Assembly: GCA_035772785.1 (NCBI GenBank)
Contig: JAOCPU010000001.1
Location: forward strand, 248,001 to 312,000
Direction: 5' to 3'
Origin: Phlebiopsis flavidoalba
Lineage: Eukaryota; Basidiomycota; Agaricomycetes; Polyporales; Phanerochaetaceae
DNA: 64,000 nt
Of this stretch, positions 1 to 12,140 are shown one piece after another. Position numbers and translations under genes: made by a program. The stretch's first letter is position 1, and each line of letters opens with the position of its first letter. The notes below the pieces were generated by a model, which was not told the DNA's origin, did not search any database, and saw only the letters and a list, made by a program, of their open reading frames with translations.

Positions 1-3000
1 GAAATGCCAGTCGTACCAACATTCCGTTTTGGCAGCTGAATTCGAACCTGCTCCTCTCCCCATTGCCTTCTGTAGGGTGTCCTAAGGCCACGCACACAAC
101 ACCAGGCCAAACATGAGCGATAAACGCGGATACTGAGGGAGATATCAAAGTAACCCATAAGAGGAGCCGTAGCTGCTTCGAGAGGGACACCGAGCAACCC
201 CCACCCTCTGAGACTGTACGCGCACTACTTTCTCTATTCGAACTACGACTCAGCACAGGTTTTTTTTGGAACATTTGCCTCCAATACAGGTCAAACCCTC
301 CGCACAAAATGTTGGCCCTGCACGCCAAAACCTCGGCCGGGAGCTCCCGAACAGAGTGTGGAACCTCGAAGAGCAAGTCACTGAAGTGAAGAGGTCTTTC
401 TTCGAAGAGTATCTTCTTCCGCCCTCACCTTTACCTGATGGGCGTAGTCTCGAGGTCATAGCTAGGCGTCTTCGAGATACCGGAAGGTTCACTCGGGAGG
501 GTTGGCCACAGTCGTCTCGGTCGGCATCTGAGGTCGAAGATACCTTTTTCAAGGCTTTCGAGACTCTTGCCGAGGATATTGTCAAGGCCTCTCAGATTGA
601 CCGGGACACTACTATTGACATTAAATATAATCCAGCTCTTCTTTCAGCTTCTTACGTCCGCGAGAAGACCCCGCAGCCGGACTGCTACGGGATACGGAAG
701 ATGGCCACGCCAGAGATTGGGTTTTCGGACTGTGCTGGGGAATCGCAGCACGAATGGCTCAATTTAGCCATGCCTGGAGAGTTTGAGGAGCAGGACACGA
801 GCGGAAATACCCTGGACGTACGTCCCAGTAACGCCATTGTCCGTTCCTAGCTCACCATCCGCGTCCTACCAGAACGCCAGAAAGATTCTTAGATCCATAG
901 GCCACATCATGAGGGAGGACCCGCGCCGGTGTTTTGTCATCGGCTTCACAATCGAAGCCTCGTCCATGCGGTACTGGTATTGTAGTCGATCAGACATCTA
1001 TGTATCAGATGCATTCGATATTCTGACGGTAGACCATTTGTTCTCAAGTTTTAGTCGTGGAATCTTGGTCGCTAACATCATCATTTTGTAGGAAGTTGAG
1101 GTTCTCGTTGATTTTATTCTAAGAATGACGTTCGCTACCGAAACACAGCTAGGATGGGATCCCTCGATTACACTCCACCAGCCAAGTCTGTCCAAGGACA
1201 CCAGCGGGCTGCAGTACGACATCGTTGTCCACGACGGCAACGTAGACATACCGAGAAAGTTCAGGACCCAGCGAGTCATTTCTAACGCTGGTGCAGGGAT
1301 TTTGCATGGACCCGGCACCCGGGTATGGGAAGTACGCGAGCTCAACGGGCGCGGTGAGGAACTTGGCGAGCCTTGTGTCCTCAAGGACTCGTGGGTTGAC
1401 AGCGACAGGGAACGTGAGGGTCAAATTCTGGCTCGAATCCGCGAAGGCGGCTGCTGCCAGGAGGGGACCAGAAGATGCCGTCAAATGGAGGATTGAGCGA
1501 TCCCTTCTAACGGCGGTTGCCTACGGAGACGTACCCTGCAACGAACGATTCAGCAAACTGTGTAATCGGATGGATGCCTTTCAGGACACAGACGTGAAGG
1601 TAATCCGCCCCGGTGGGCTGTCGAAGCCAAGCAACTCCGCTTCGCACCAGTCAATCCACCAACCGAGCGCATGCTCCCGGGGCGGAAGACGGCAAAACAG
1701 CTGAATCACACGTACCTCACCCATCTAAAGTTCATCATCGCATCGTTTTCAAAGAAATTTGCGCAAGACGAATCCGCGCGGTATCGTCGCTTGCCGAAAG
1801 CCTTTTGAATATCTTGCTCAGATCGTTGCTGGTGAGCTCAATTGCTACTCTCCTTCAAGTTGTGATGTGGTGCTCAAATGTGCTCGACTATTACAGCATT
1901 ACGATGTCTCCATCAGCTGGGATGGGTTCATAGAGATATCAGCGCCGGCAACATTCTAGTCATCGACGGCATTGCCAAGTTAGCAGATCTAGAATATGCA
2001 AGACACGAAAATGATTCAGGAGTACACGAGATACGAATAGTACGTCGAGCGCGTGTGTCTTTTCTCGCTGGCAGTCTCTGACGACACCACCTCCGTTGTT
2101 CCGTAGGGTACCCCGTACTTCATGTCCGTAGAGGTCGAGCGTACCAGGTACACACATCGCACAAGACCAGCCCGGGTCTCCAAGCGCAAGCCAGTGTCCG
2201 CACAAAAGATAGCGAAGAAGATAAGAACAACTCTTCTGATGCCAAAACGTCTCCCAAGCCACCTCGCGAAGGCACTTCGTTCAGGTACAACCCACTCCAC
2301 GACATGGAGTCCCTCATGTGGCTTGGATGGTTTCCTTCTGCTCCCCACCAGACTTGTCTCTATTGGGTCGACTTCCAGTCGGAACTCGACCATTTCGCAT
2401 CTAACACACCGGAAATTGGCAGATAAAATGTTCGTCGACAAAGTTCTCGGGCGATATCATGCACGCGGACATGATACTGGAAGATTTTATAGAGGAAGCC
2501 ATCCTGCATGATCAAGTCAAGAAAAGTCGCATTGTGGCTCCTCGAGTGCCACTCTGGGCTGCGAAGCGTCTTCAAGTCCGCCGAAATGGATGTGTCGGTG
2601 CCGATTCCGTTCACTATTGCCGAGACGCACCAGCTGTACGAGGAATACAAGCAAAAGTCTGACCAAAATTGTACGCATCCTCCGCAAAACAGACATTGTT
2701 GTCCGGCCCGAGCAGAACTCATACGACTCGCTGCGCAAAGAACTGTGTCTGGACCAGCCTCTCCGTGAGGCCGCGAAGCCAGGGCCAGGCGCAAACGGCG
2801 GTGACGGCGGCGACGCTCTAGTCGACGAACGGCCGTACAAGAAACAGCGGGACCGACGACGGTACCGCCGCACTCGCCACCCGTGCCGCGCAACTCGACG
2901 TCAGCTCGAGGCCGTGCCCGTCTAGCCCAGCGATCGCCAGACCCTCCTCTGCTTCGTCCATCCAATGAGCAACGTTGCTCTGTCATCTATTCTATTTCGC

Positions 3001-3110
3001 ATTTGTACTTGCACATGTATTTAGGGGGCTGTATATCCTCCTGCTCTCTCTTTGCCTTATAACTAGCTACCGTTGTGTCCTGTGCTAAATTCATCGCTAT
3101 AGTATAGACT
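1..3110 (+). repeat. Segmental duplication unit A, copy 1 (FunK1 kinase unit)
   Basis: This stretch matches 11865-15120 in the same orientation. Similarity begins at or before the first base: both copies carry a recognisable GGCAGCT(G/C)AATTCGAACCTGCTC stretch at about 32 and 11894. It continues through the kinase gene and fades around 3090/15110, after shared text around the 3' end such as CGCATTTGTACTT. The 5' half is visibly diverged. From about 2105 onward the two copies are nearly identical apart from many one-base indels. The left end lies outside the window. Confidence 0.8.
244..2925 (+). CDS. FunK1-type fungal protein kinase, copy 1, disrupted
   Basis: FunK1 proteins are a family of protein kinase-like proteins expanded in multicellular basidiomycetes; their substrates are mostly unknown. 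Seen in order: the N-terminal family region (WNLEEQVTEVKRSFFEE near 360), the block MREDPRRCFVIGFTIE (about 907-960), the beta-3 lysine region CVLKDSW with a following acidic helix (about 1375-1430), the catalytic loop WVHRDISAGNIL (about 1925-1960), the DLEYA segment that replaces DFG in this family (about 1987), GTPYFMSVEV (about 2107) and YNPLHDMESLMWLGW (about 2287). These lie in different frames, partly from introns and partly from indels. No ATG is found where copy 2 starts: the equivalent place (about 245-255) lacks the bases TGG of copy 2's ATGG. Probably a pseudogene or a badly sequenced gene. The last in-frame stop at 2925 is taken as the end. Confidence 0.75.
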
Positions 3111-6100
3111 TTTTGATTTAAGATATCAATACATGAGATAGTTACACTATGCGATCTAGCGAGAGTCTGATTCTACTATGGAAGGCGCGTAGAAAAATAT
3201 GAGATGGGTATATGGTGTGACTCTGAAGTGAAAGGGTATAAATACGAGACGAATAAAAGCAGAGATAAGAGACAGATGATAAAATCGGAAGTGGAATTGA
3301 TGAATTAATAGAAAAACAAAGCGAAAAAAATGCGAGAGTGACCACGAACCAACACCGCGACACGCCCACTTGCCCACCCCAGCGAAATGGCACGCGCAGT
3401 GCCGCCGCAGGTCGCTCGCGCCGTGTGCTCACATGTGCCAGGCAAGCATGCGGCTCGGGGGGGCACACGGGGCAATGCGCGTGTCGCGAGCTGGGTGGGG
3501 GTGAGGGTGGTGTAGGTGGGGTCGAAGTCTGGGAGACGCAGGGGGTGTTGTGGCGGGAACGTGTGGGGTGGTGTGTTTTGTTGGACGCGCGCGGGGTGAG
3601 AAGGAGGGGCGCGTGCGTCGGGGGGTGGGTTGGCAGCTGCGTTTGCGCATGTCTTGGGCGGGAGAACGTAGGCGTCCGGACACGTGGTGTGTCGTGTCGT
3701 GTACTCGTCCCGTGTCACTGAGCGCATAGAGCGTAGAGGGTTGGTGGCCGGGGGGAGTGGGCGTGTTGACTGGTGTGCTGGAGGGGCGAGGCGGCGGGTG
3801 TGGGGATAGATAGGTGGTCGTGAGGGCCCAGGGGTGAGTGGCGGGGGTAGGGATAGGTGTCGAATTTGAAGGTATCTGAGACGGTGCAGAAAGGGTGCGT
3901 AGGCATAGTTGGGTCGATGCCGGCAGGGGGTCATTGCCTGCTCCTGGATCGAGGAGAGCGCAGGAAAAAAATTTTGCCATACATGAAACATAGGGCCGTG
4001 CATTCTTCTGGTCTTCAACAAATATTGTCACGAAAACATACACACCATAATTATGCACGAAGCAGTACATCAGCGGATTGGGAGAGTATCCATAGATCGG
4101 ATGTAACGCGTAGTAGTGAGTCCCCTCGGATGTTCGGAGTCCGGACCAGTGGCGGGCAAATGCGGAGAGACCCTATAGCAAAGGCGACGGTATGACCGTC
4201 GTGCGAAGTGCACATCCATGCACTGCTGCATCGAACGCGCGATAGCAGTCACATCGAAGTGCGTCTGGGCGCGTCGCAACGCATCAAACACGTCACTAAA
4301 CGCGGTGACGTTAGTAGTGGCAGACGAACGCGTCTGCCTCAGCGGAGGCGGAAGAAGTGGGCTGCGAGGGGATTCGGCGCTATGCATAGTGCAAAGAGCG
4401 AGTACGAGAGGGTAGGTGAGTGTGGGACCGGGTGTGGGCGAGGAGGTGGGAGGGGATGCGGTGGCGGGGATCATGCTGGGTGCTTTGGCCGTGCCCACCC
4501 TCATCGCTTGGTAGGACGCTTTTATACCTACCCCAAAGTCCATTGCCTCTGGCCCACGCGTCGTCACTTTTGTGCGCTGTGAGAGAGCCCATGGATGTTG
4601 CGGAGAGGACCGACGATGCTGTCCACCCCTCTGTAAAAGGCAAGTCGCGCGGCCCGGGCCGCTGAAGCGGAGTCCTCCCATTGGCCTCAGAGACGCAAAC
4701 AGGCGCGCGGTGTATCGCTGCAACTCTGTCCAGGTAATGCACCATCAAGCGCTGCTGCTACGCAGCACCCGGTGCGATTCCCCCCTTTCTATGTTCACTT
4801 CCACGCTCCAGGCGGATTTCTCATATCAACCAGGCGGGACACTCATATCAAACCCAGCATCCTTGCATATAGCACTATAAACTTGGGTACATAGTTATGC
4901 CTCGTCCTGTACCGCATTAAGCATGGCCGTGAATTCCACACACCCAGACAGCACAAAATACAGTGCAGTCATCTGTGTTTGCAATTCTTGATGTTATGGG
5001 ATGTTGTGACTTTCATTTATGGGTGAATATCTCTCGCTGATCCTACTTGTCGCCAACGGGGACGACGGTTTCACGCCGTGTACCGATCATGGACAACAAG
5101 GAGTAGAACATTCGACTCCTGAACCTCCTGTCATTGTTATATGTGTTGCAAGGCGGGGAGCGGGCAAAAAAAAAAAAAAACGGAAATACACAAAGCACGA
5201 GCTAGCCCTCGATGGCCGCTGATGTAGCGAGACAAGCTGTACCTGTACGCAAAGGAGTACGCGCCCTTGGTGAGCTCGTAGAACTTGCGCGGCGTGTTCC
5301 TCTCAGCGGCCGCGCTTGCCTTCCTTGTTATATCAATCCCAGACAGACTTCTCCGGATACATGACGGGTAGAGGCGGCACGCCGAGCGTCGCGCTGTGTC
5401 GAGCTCACCGCTGCCGATATGCACGCGCTGCGTCACAAAATACAATCATCACGACTTTCGTATGTATCTCCATTTGCTCGATAAAACCTCCGCTGATCTT
5501 CGCGACCCACAATTTAGCCGATCATCTACAAACGCTTCTGGCTGAGGGCTTCACAGCAGATAGCAATGAGTAAATTACTTATCTTACCCATGTGCGGAAG
5601 AGGTAGGGCGGTGGTAAACACAGACAGGGGCGAAGTGGGACATTGTGGACGGCAGCGAGGTGCCTGTAACTCCGCGATATGGCAGATGCGGACATAATGT
5701 TTGTGTGCAGTAGCGGCGTATCCGGGGGCCAAATCGCTCACAGATCGTTTCTGGGTAGTGGTCAGATAGCTCTGCATGCTTGCTCCGCTGATCGTGTGTG
5801 CCTATGGCCGCAGTCGCGGCATACGCAACGGCTGTGTCGGAGCTATACGAAGTGGCGTGGGCAAAATTGGTTTGGTTACATTGAATGCATTTGCGCGAGG
5901 CGTGTGATTGTGCGGCCTACCCATTGTCGTTCGCGAACGTGAGGTCTGGCATAGATGCCGTACGGCGTGCGCTTGTGACAGCGCATTCTCATGAACTCCT
6001 CCTTCTTGGCCGCGCAGCGTGTTGCAAGCGCGGCGGGGGCGAGAGCCTGTGTGTGCAGTGGGAAGAAGATTCAATGCATAATGAGGGCGTGCTGTCTGTA

Positions 6101-6840
6101 GGTGTAGGCTGTTGGGAGGTTCCTGGACATCGAGGATGTCGAAAGACTCGAGGTAGGTGGCTTGTGGGTCTGTGGTAAGCAATCGCATAGAGAAAAGAAA
6201 CGGATACGCACCTCAAGAAAGTTTTACGTGAATCCGTGTCCCATTGAAACCCGCCAAAAAAATCGCGCTGATAACTGGACAGCACGGTTATCAACATGGC
6301 CAGTCCCGCGTGCTGGAGTATGGGCTTGAGGTGGTAGTGTTGTCTTGTTCAGTTTGTCGAAGAAAGATACGTGCATAACGTTAATGACGCGTAGATATTA
6401 GCAAAGCCAAGATTTACCGACAAGTATACGTCCACGGTGGGAAAGCTGGGACTTCCTCGGGTTGAAATTCTTCGCGATGTTGTACCAGGGAGGCCGGCAG
6501 CGGCCACTGCTCGTCTGGTTCGTGAGTCGTGACGAATGCCCCATCTTGAGGCTAACCTTGGATGTTGAACACAAGCTAGTCCTAGTCTGTAGCAGCCCGC
6601 CTTGCCGACGCGCGAGCGGCGTCCTTGAAGTTCATGGGGGTCCATATTAAAAAATGCAATGAAAGAAGGTAGTGACTGCACCGACGAAATGACGGTCAGG
6701 CCCAGAAGTAGACGCGGAGCAGGCGTCTAACGTGGGAAAGCGGAAGTTATAACAACTTATTTCGCTGAGCGCCCGCCAACATTGGTTTAAAAGCACGAGG
6801 TTCCCCAAGGGGAATCGCAATCCCACTCACACTGCACTTC
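3111..6840. other. Stretch without recognisable gene
   Basis: Nothing here could be tied to a known family. 3340-3900 is strongly G-rich on the plus strand, which opens long proline/histidine-rich minus-strand frames (3305-4070) that look compositional. A 217-residue minus-strand frame at 4070-4723 and a series of minus-strand fragments between 5137 and 6680 have mixed composition and might be remains of an intron-containing gene. A plausible intron (GTGCGT...CACAG) lies around 6170-6215 on the minus strand. There is an A14 run at about 5166-5179. No function is proposed. Confidence 0.5.
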
Positions 6841-6869
6841 GAGCCAAAACAACGTCCGCGCTTATAAGG

Positions 6870-6888
6870 CGTTTACCCTGGGTAAACG
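6870..6888. repeat. Perfect short palindrome with 9-base arms
   Basis: The sequence CGTTTACCCTGGGTAAACG has 9-base arms around a single central base. It sits at the start of an AT-rich patch (6850-7010) that also contains several TTATAA or CTATAA elements (for example at 6862, 6903 and 6919). It could be a binding site for a dimeric protein or chance. No gene start is identifiable next to it. Confidence 0.4.
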
Positions 6889-8700
6889 TGGACTAATAAA
6901 CGCCGCTATAAATGTCGCCCTTATAACGCGATTAGACAGCTTGTTGTGTCCGGATAAACTGCCCCTGAATCTTGCTATAACAACGTCGTATAAGCACTGA
7001 TATATCAGCATTATTTGAATATGGCACATTATATGAGTGTGTTTTTCGCTCATTTTGATATTATTTGTTCGAGAAATTATACTCATTTACTAATGGGCAT
7101 TTTGATAACACAATTCAGTATGAGATGTTGAAACATATCAATATTACAGGTATGATAATTAGACTGTCTACGCTAACGTGTACACACGGTCCGCTGTGCA
7201 TCGCGGTACTCAAAAGCCCACAATCGGCGCACACTCGAACCGAACACCTTGCGCCAAACACACCGCACTGGCGAGCCCGAACGCGCACTCCTTGAGCCGT
7301 GACTGCGCACACTCAAGCTTTCAAGGCTCGAACCGAACACACACACCTCGAGCCCAACAGCCCACTGTGCTCAAGGCCGCACGAAAAACTATGACGAAAT
7401 GCTTCGAGAGGCGACAGTGATGGGGTCATATCTCGATTCTCGCATGTGGGGAGCTGCTGTCAGCCGCAATGAGAAGTGAGAAGGTAGACTGTACCTGTTT
7501 CGATCCAAGCTCCATTACGTGGGGATTAGGCTGCAACGGGCCCCATGGTTGTTGTAGTGGTAGTGGCGGTGGTTGGAGATGAGAAGGAGGACTTTGAGGA
7601 CAAGAGCATGCGCGACTGGGAGGCCTATTTTAGATTCGTCGTGTGCGTCGGGTCGATGCAGCCCGGAAAGGGATGTCGAAGTGGTCTGAACCGTCAATGA
7701 CAACACCCAGATGCTGGTCGGACTTGGCGCTGACGTGCACACAGACTACCAAGCGCGTGTATCTAACCGCTCGTGTGGGGGTTATGATAATGAGCGTCTA
7801 TTGCACGGATTTAACACTCGATTGCATCACAGTTTACAGATCATACGTTTTATACAATGGTTGTGTCATCTTATACTACAGGACAAACGGACACATAAGC
7901 GCGGTTTTTTGATACAGGCCTGATGTGCATACTGCGGCTAGACCGCTTGTTGATGGCACGCCTGCCGAGAAGTGGACTCTTCTCCAACTCGTGTCCTCGT
8001 ATGACCTGCCACTGTCCTATGAGTTAAAGATAGACAGCCCCCTTAGCTGGTAAGTGGTATCAAAATAGTCCGGTTGTATTTATGAGCAACACCATCGTGA
8101 CAGCGGGGGAAGGGAAGATCACCGAAACGCCCAAGTCGAGGCCAAAGGATCCGCGACGGGTGCCCGCTCTTTCATGATGCGTTTTTTTTTTATTGAACAG
8201 ATACTCGGGCTGTACTGTACAACACACTCATCTAGTCGAGTCACGCCACTGTCGACGCGCCCTTTGGGAACGTCACTTCACAACCCGGCGGCTGGCAGCT
8301 CGTACGCGTTCATGCCAACACCCAAGCCCACCCATGAGAGGTTGTGAAGACGCACTATGACAGGTAACGGCCGGAGATTGTCTACAGGTCTTGAAGTAGG
8401 GCACAGCTAGCCTTCGCGCTAGTGGCCTAATCGGGATCTGCAGGGGTTTTCGCTTGAAAGAGGGATCCTCGAAAAGGGACCTCTTCAGGAACAATCCTCG
8501 CTGCTGCCGAAAGATAACACGAGAAAAAGCACACCTAGGTGTCAGTCGCCGTACCAGCGCACGGAGGATACCCCTGAGAACGTATGTTGAAGCGCCGGGA
8601 AAATCTTGGCCCTGAGCGAGGCGGGCAATTCATCGATGGGCCAGCCGGGTGCCCGGTCCGGCGGCACGGGGATGGACGTTCGCACCCGCGTTAGAGCCTA
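6889..8700. other. Stretch without recognisable gene
   Basis: AT-rich up to about 7160, then mixed. The 14-base string CTCGAACCGAACAC occurs twice (7234-7247 and 7327-7340) in a CA/CG-rich patch. No reading frame here resembles a known protein. Confidence 0.45.
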
Positions 8701-9029
8701 ACCCCCACTACGCCGCACGGTCATGTTGAAGTGCCCCGGATTCGAATTCGGCACTAAGAAAGGATCTCCGACCACCGCCTTTACGCACAGAAATGACGGT
8801 GAATGACAGAACAGCGTTTCGACGATGGTCCCCAAAATGGCCAAAGCGCCCCAGCACTCTCCCAAATTGGGCTTCATAAATGACGATGTGCCAGCGGCTT
8901 TCGAACGCGCGAGGACGGCGCTGGCGGCCTTTGAAACTATAACTTCCGGCCAGTCCGGATCGGCGTTCAAAGCTGGCGTGCGGAGCGATCTCGGGACGAC
9001 GAAAACGCGACCGGCTTCGTTTGAACGGC

Positions 9030-9770
9030 GCAGACGAGGACGCCGTCGCCCGTGAACGCGTAGCGTCAGCCACGGTTCGATCAGGTTATTAAGTACCAAC
9101 CACTGGACCTTCGTTTTGAGGTCAGTAGGGTCTTTCCCCTTGCTCCATCATCCACCTCTCTCTCCTCCTCATCTCTCATCGCTCTCCTCTCCGCTCTCTC
9201 CATCGCGTGTTGTCTTTCCCTTCTCGCCTCCGCCTCCCGTACCTCCATACCATCCATAGTGGCTGTGCGTGAGTCGTCTCGCGCTCTCTTCTCTCGTGCC
9301 GTCTTCGTCTCTCTTGGCTCGTCTCTCGTGTTACACATGCGCCCAGGTTTCTCCTCATGGTTTCGCCCCCTCCAGACACATCTACCAGCGTCGTACCACC
9401 ATCTCTTTTTCCCGGAGCCCCGGCCTAGACCCAACCCAGCCCGCATCCTTCCTGAATGTGCCATGGCGGGGGACCCTTGGTTACTCGAGGCTGTCACCGT
9501 CGTGAAAGGGGCTACATATGGGGCCGGCACTGGCTCGGGCTTTGAGGGAGGCGTTGAGGCCTGATGAAGTAGGCGTGGTTGGGTGGGGTGTGAGTCTCCT
9601 GTATCTCTACGTTGTTACAACTAATATACAGATTTCTCGGGGGACGGGCGCGGACCTCTACGTGGTCCCCGAGACGAGTACCCTCTTCGAAGGGGAAACC
9701 AACAAGCGCCCCATTGGTGTTCAGCCTGGACGCAGACTGAAAAGCTGCCACCCAGTAGCATAGGAAACAA
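9030..9770 (+). repeat. Dispersed repeat B, copy 1
   Basis: Matches 15755-16620 in the same orientation. Shared landmarks are the GACGCCGTCGCCCGTGA region near 9040, the TCGTTTTTTGAGGTC-like text (CGTTTTGAGGTCAG here at about 9110), the CTCTC-rich tract, the block TCCTTCCTGAATGTGCCATGG at about 9447 with the following CCCTTGGTTACTCGAGGCTG, and the motif at 9636-9730. The block downstream of 9447 is about 90% identical. No protein could be assigned. It may be part of a non-autonomous element or of a solo terminal repeat. Confidence 0.7.
9636..9730 (+). repeat. 90-base motif M, copy 1 of 4
   Basis: Core CGCGGACCTCTACGTGGTCC followed by CCGAGACGAGTACCCTCT, then an AGGGGAAACCAA-like tail and a CGCCC segment. 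The core carries a small inverted repeat, GGACC/GGTCC around TCTACGT. The other copies are at 16518-16610, 16711-16800 and 17008-17095. Confidence 0.75.
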
Positions 9771-10643
9771 TAAGCTAATTACTAGGTCCGACACATCAGT
9801 TCCAAGAGAACGTCGTAGCAGATGAGAATACATTTTGGTCATGCACCGTGCGGTTGGATTGAGGTTCTGTTCGCCACGGACGTGCTTGCGCGGTAGGGGT
9901 CTGAAAGTCCCTCATCAGACCGGCGCGGATCTCTGCGCAAATGGCCATGGCGACCTGGGAGCTGTAATCATCCAGCAGCACCTTGTGCAGGGTGGGCCAA
10001 ACGCGCCTGCCCGACCAGGTAGAGTTCTTTTTCGGATCGCGGTCAACCATCAAGGCTGCAACCTGCGCAGGCATATCTTAGAGCTCCTCCAGCCTACAAG
10101 CCACTTACTCGATTTACCAGGAGTTTCTGTCGGCTGGATCCTAAACCGCAACAGTGGATGGGATGAAATCTGGTCAACGCACTTTTTTCAACAAGACAAT
10201 CCGCTGCGCCAGACAAAAAGCTCCTTACGAATCGCGAATCCGGGTGAGGGAAGGTTCGCGGGAATTTTCACGCGCTTCTATTTTGACCGTGGATTCAGGG
10301 TGGTACCTATGTTGTAGGGGCACACAGCCTCCTCAGATTCTCTGCCGCGATTTATAAAGCACGTTAGGAAAAGATAAACACTGCCTTTTTTTCCATTTGA
10401 TGGCCTCGCGTGAACTACGTTGCTTCGTTGTTTTTTTTTTGGTTAGTAAAGAAGCAGCGAAGATCTTGGCATAGATCCCGAAAATTCCAAGAAAAGTCCG
10501 TGACTTGCATATGTCGCAGTAAGTATACGAGGACAGATAGACCAACTATCTGAGATACCTACTTTCAAAAGGACCACAGTGCAATCCGTGTGGGAACTGG
10601 CTCAATAAGGTCGATGACCGAGTGTCAAGTTGGATCGCCATCT
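9771..10643. other. Stretch without recognisable gene
   Basis: The longest frame (160 residues, plus strand, 9835-10317) has no recognisable motif and the stretch lacks convincing exon structure. A T10 run lies near 10431-10440. Confidence 0.4.
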
Positions 10644-11807
10644 ATATGTCGCAAATCTCCAGGACCGCTTCCAAGGCGCCTCAAGGCAATTCAAGGGAAG
10701 AGGCGCCGGTGGTGGGCTTCCAAGGTCTCTCAGAAAAAAAGAAATCGTTACAGAGAGATGGCGTGCCATCATTTGCAAGATTCCCACGGTTGCTTAGGAG
10801 ACCTTCCAGAGTTTTGGTGGTCTCCAGGCACTACAGTGTCTTGAGATGGTCTTGCGGGATTAAATCCGGTTATTTTATATCCTATTCGATTTAGTTCACA
10901 CATTATAATTATTGCTTATTAATAATATTGATATTAATACTACGTACTCATATTTTCTACTTATACAAAATCTACATCTCTACTACAGTCCTACAGTAAC
11001 TCCTAACAGAGTCTCTAGATGATGTACATGACAGCTGACAGCATCCTAAAGAGATGTTACAGACCTGGTGAAAGATGTGAGCGTGAATGGACATGGTGGT
11101 AGGTGGTAAAGTACATACCAGAGGTCCTTGGCCAAGGGGCGGCCTTCTAGGCTACCTGGGGTGGATAGTCCTGGTGGATATAGGTAGATCAGGAGGTGAG
11201 CATGCTGTTGTTCAGTGCTAGCAGGGGCATATGACTTACTTCGACCGTCCCGAAGACGTCCTTCCCATACCCTGCCAGCCCTCGCGTGGTGACCGGCTCG
11301 AATCAGCGCGTTATTGACGATACATCCGGCGGGAGAGGGAAGGGGAGGGAGGGGGTAGCCCAGAGAGCGGTGGGTTGGTAGAGTGACGGCGGCCAAGGAG
11401 GGAGTAGGAGGTGGAGGAGAGGCGACAGAGGGACGGAGGAGTGGTGGTTGAAGTTGAACGTCGAAGTCAAAGGTCGTAAGACGCCGTGGTTCGACTTGTG
11501 GGAGACACCGGACATCCTCCGTTTTTCGGCGTCTTACCTTTCGTGCCGTGGGTGCACGGCACTTGAGAGACCTTGAGGACGGCGGAGGTCTCCTTGTAAA
11601 CCATCAGCGCAATCTCGCAAAGGACTTGAAAGACGGCGGGTCCAGCTTGAGTGATGCGATTATTCTTGAGAGCTACACGGCTGATTTACGTAATTAGATC
11701 AAGGTCTCAAGACCCCTTCAAGGTCCCTTCAAGAGCGCCTCAAGAAGGTCTCAAGCGCGTCTCAAGGCGGCGCTTCTTGGAAGGCTCGATTGGGATTTGC
11801 GACATAT
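10644..11807. mobile_element. Candidate non-autonomous inverted-repeat transposon (MITE-like), about 1.16 kb
   Basis: The ends carry a perfect 14-base inverted repeat: ATATGTCGCAAATC at 10644-10657 and its reverse complement at 11794-11807. A second perfect 8-base match (CTTCCAAG, 10668-10675, against CTTGGAAG, 11776-11783) lies at the same distance of 10 intervening bases from the first on both sides. This register is hard to explain by chance. TA (or ATAT) at both outer edges fits a TA target duplication, as in Tc1/mariner-type elements, but it overlaps the repeat itself. The interior has CTCAAGG/CTTCAAG-type subrepeats near both ends (10679-10695; 11700-11767) and an AT-rich middle (10890-11000). 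No transposase was recognised. A minus-strand frame of 116 residues at 11046-11396 is unassigned. Confidence 0.55.
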
Positions 11808-12140
11808 CATAGGCCACCGGCCTCGGGCGCTAGTTTGTCACATGATTGATCACGGAGTTCGAAATCAAAACTTAAGTCAACATTTCCCGTTTAGGCAGCT
11901 CAATTCGAACCTGCTCACCTACCTACCCATTGTTCTTCGAGTCTAGATGCCCTACGGCCACACGCACAGAACACTGCCACAAACATGAGACGACACGGCC
12001 TGTCACGCGGCAGGGACACCATCTAATCGTTCCCATGTAAAAAGGAAGCCGCAGCTGCTACGAGAGAGGCACCAAATACTCCTCACTCCCTGACACAGTA
12101 CGAGCATTTTGCACTCACGCGCGCTTTCCCTCTCATTACG

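Noticed and set aside
3305..4070. Overlapping long minus-strand ORFs rich in Pro, His and Thr
   Set aside because: They are the complement of a G-rich tract; the composition explains the lack of stops, and no motif or exon structure is visible.
4070..6680. Minus-strand fragments as one multi-exon gene
   Set aside because: One plausible intron was seen near 6170-6215, but the pieces could not be joined into a recognisable protein and no start or end could be fixed, so no gene is called.
6870..6888. Palindrome as telomere-type or viral origin sequence
   Set aside because: It occurs once, has no tandem array of the telomere repeat, and no viral or plasmid gene lies nearby.
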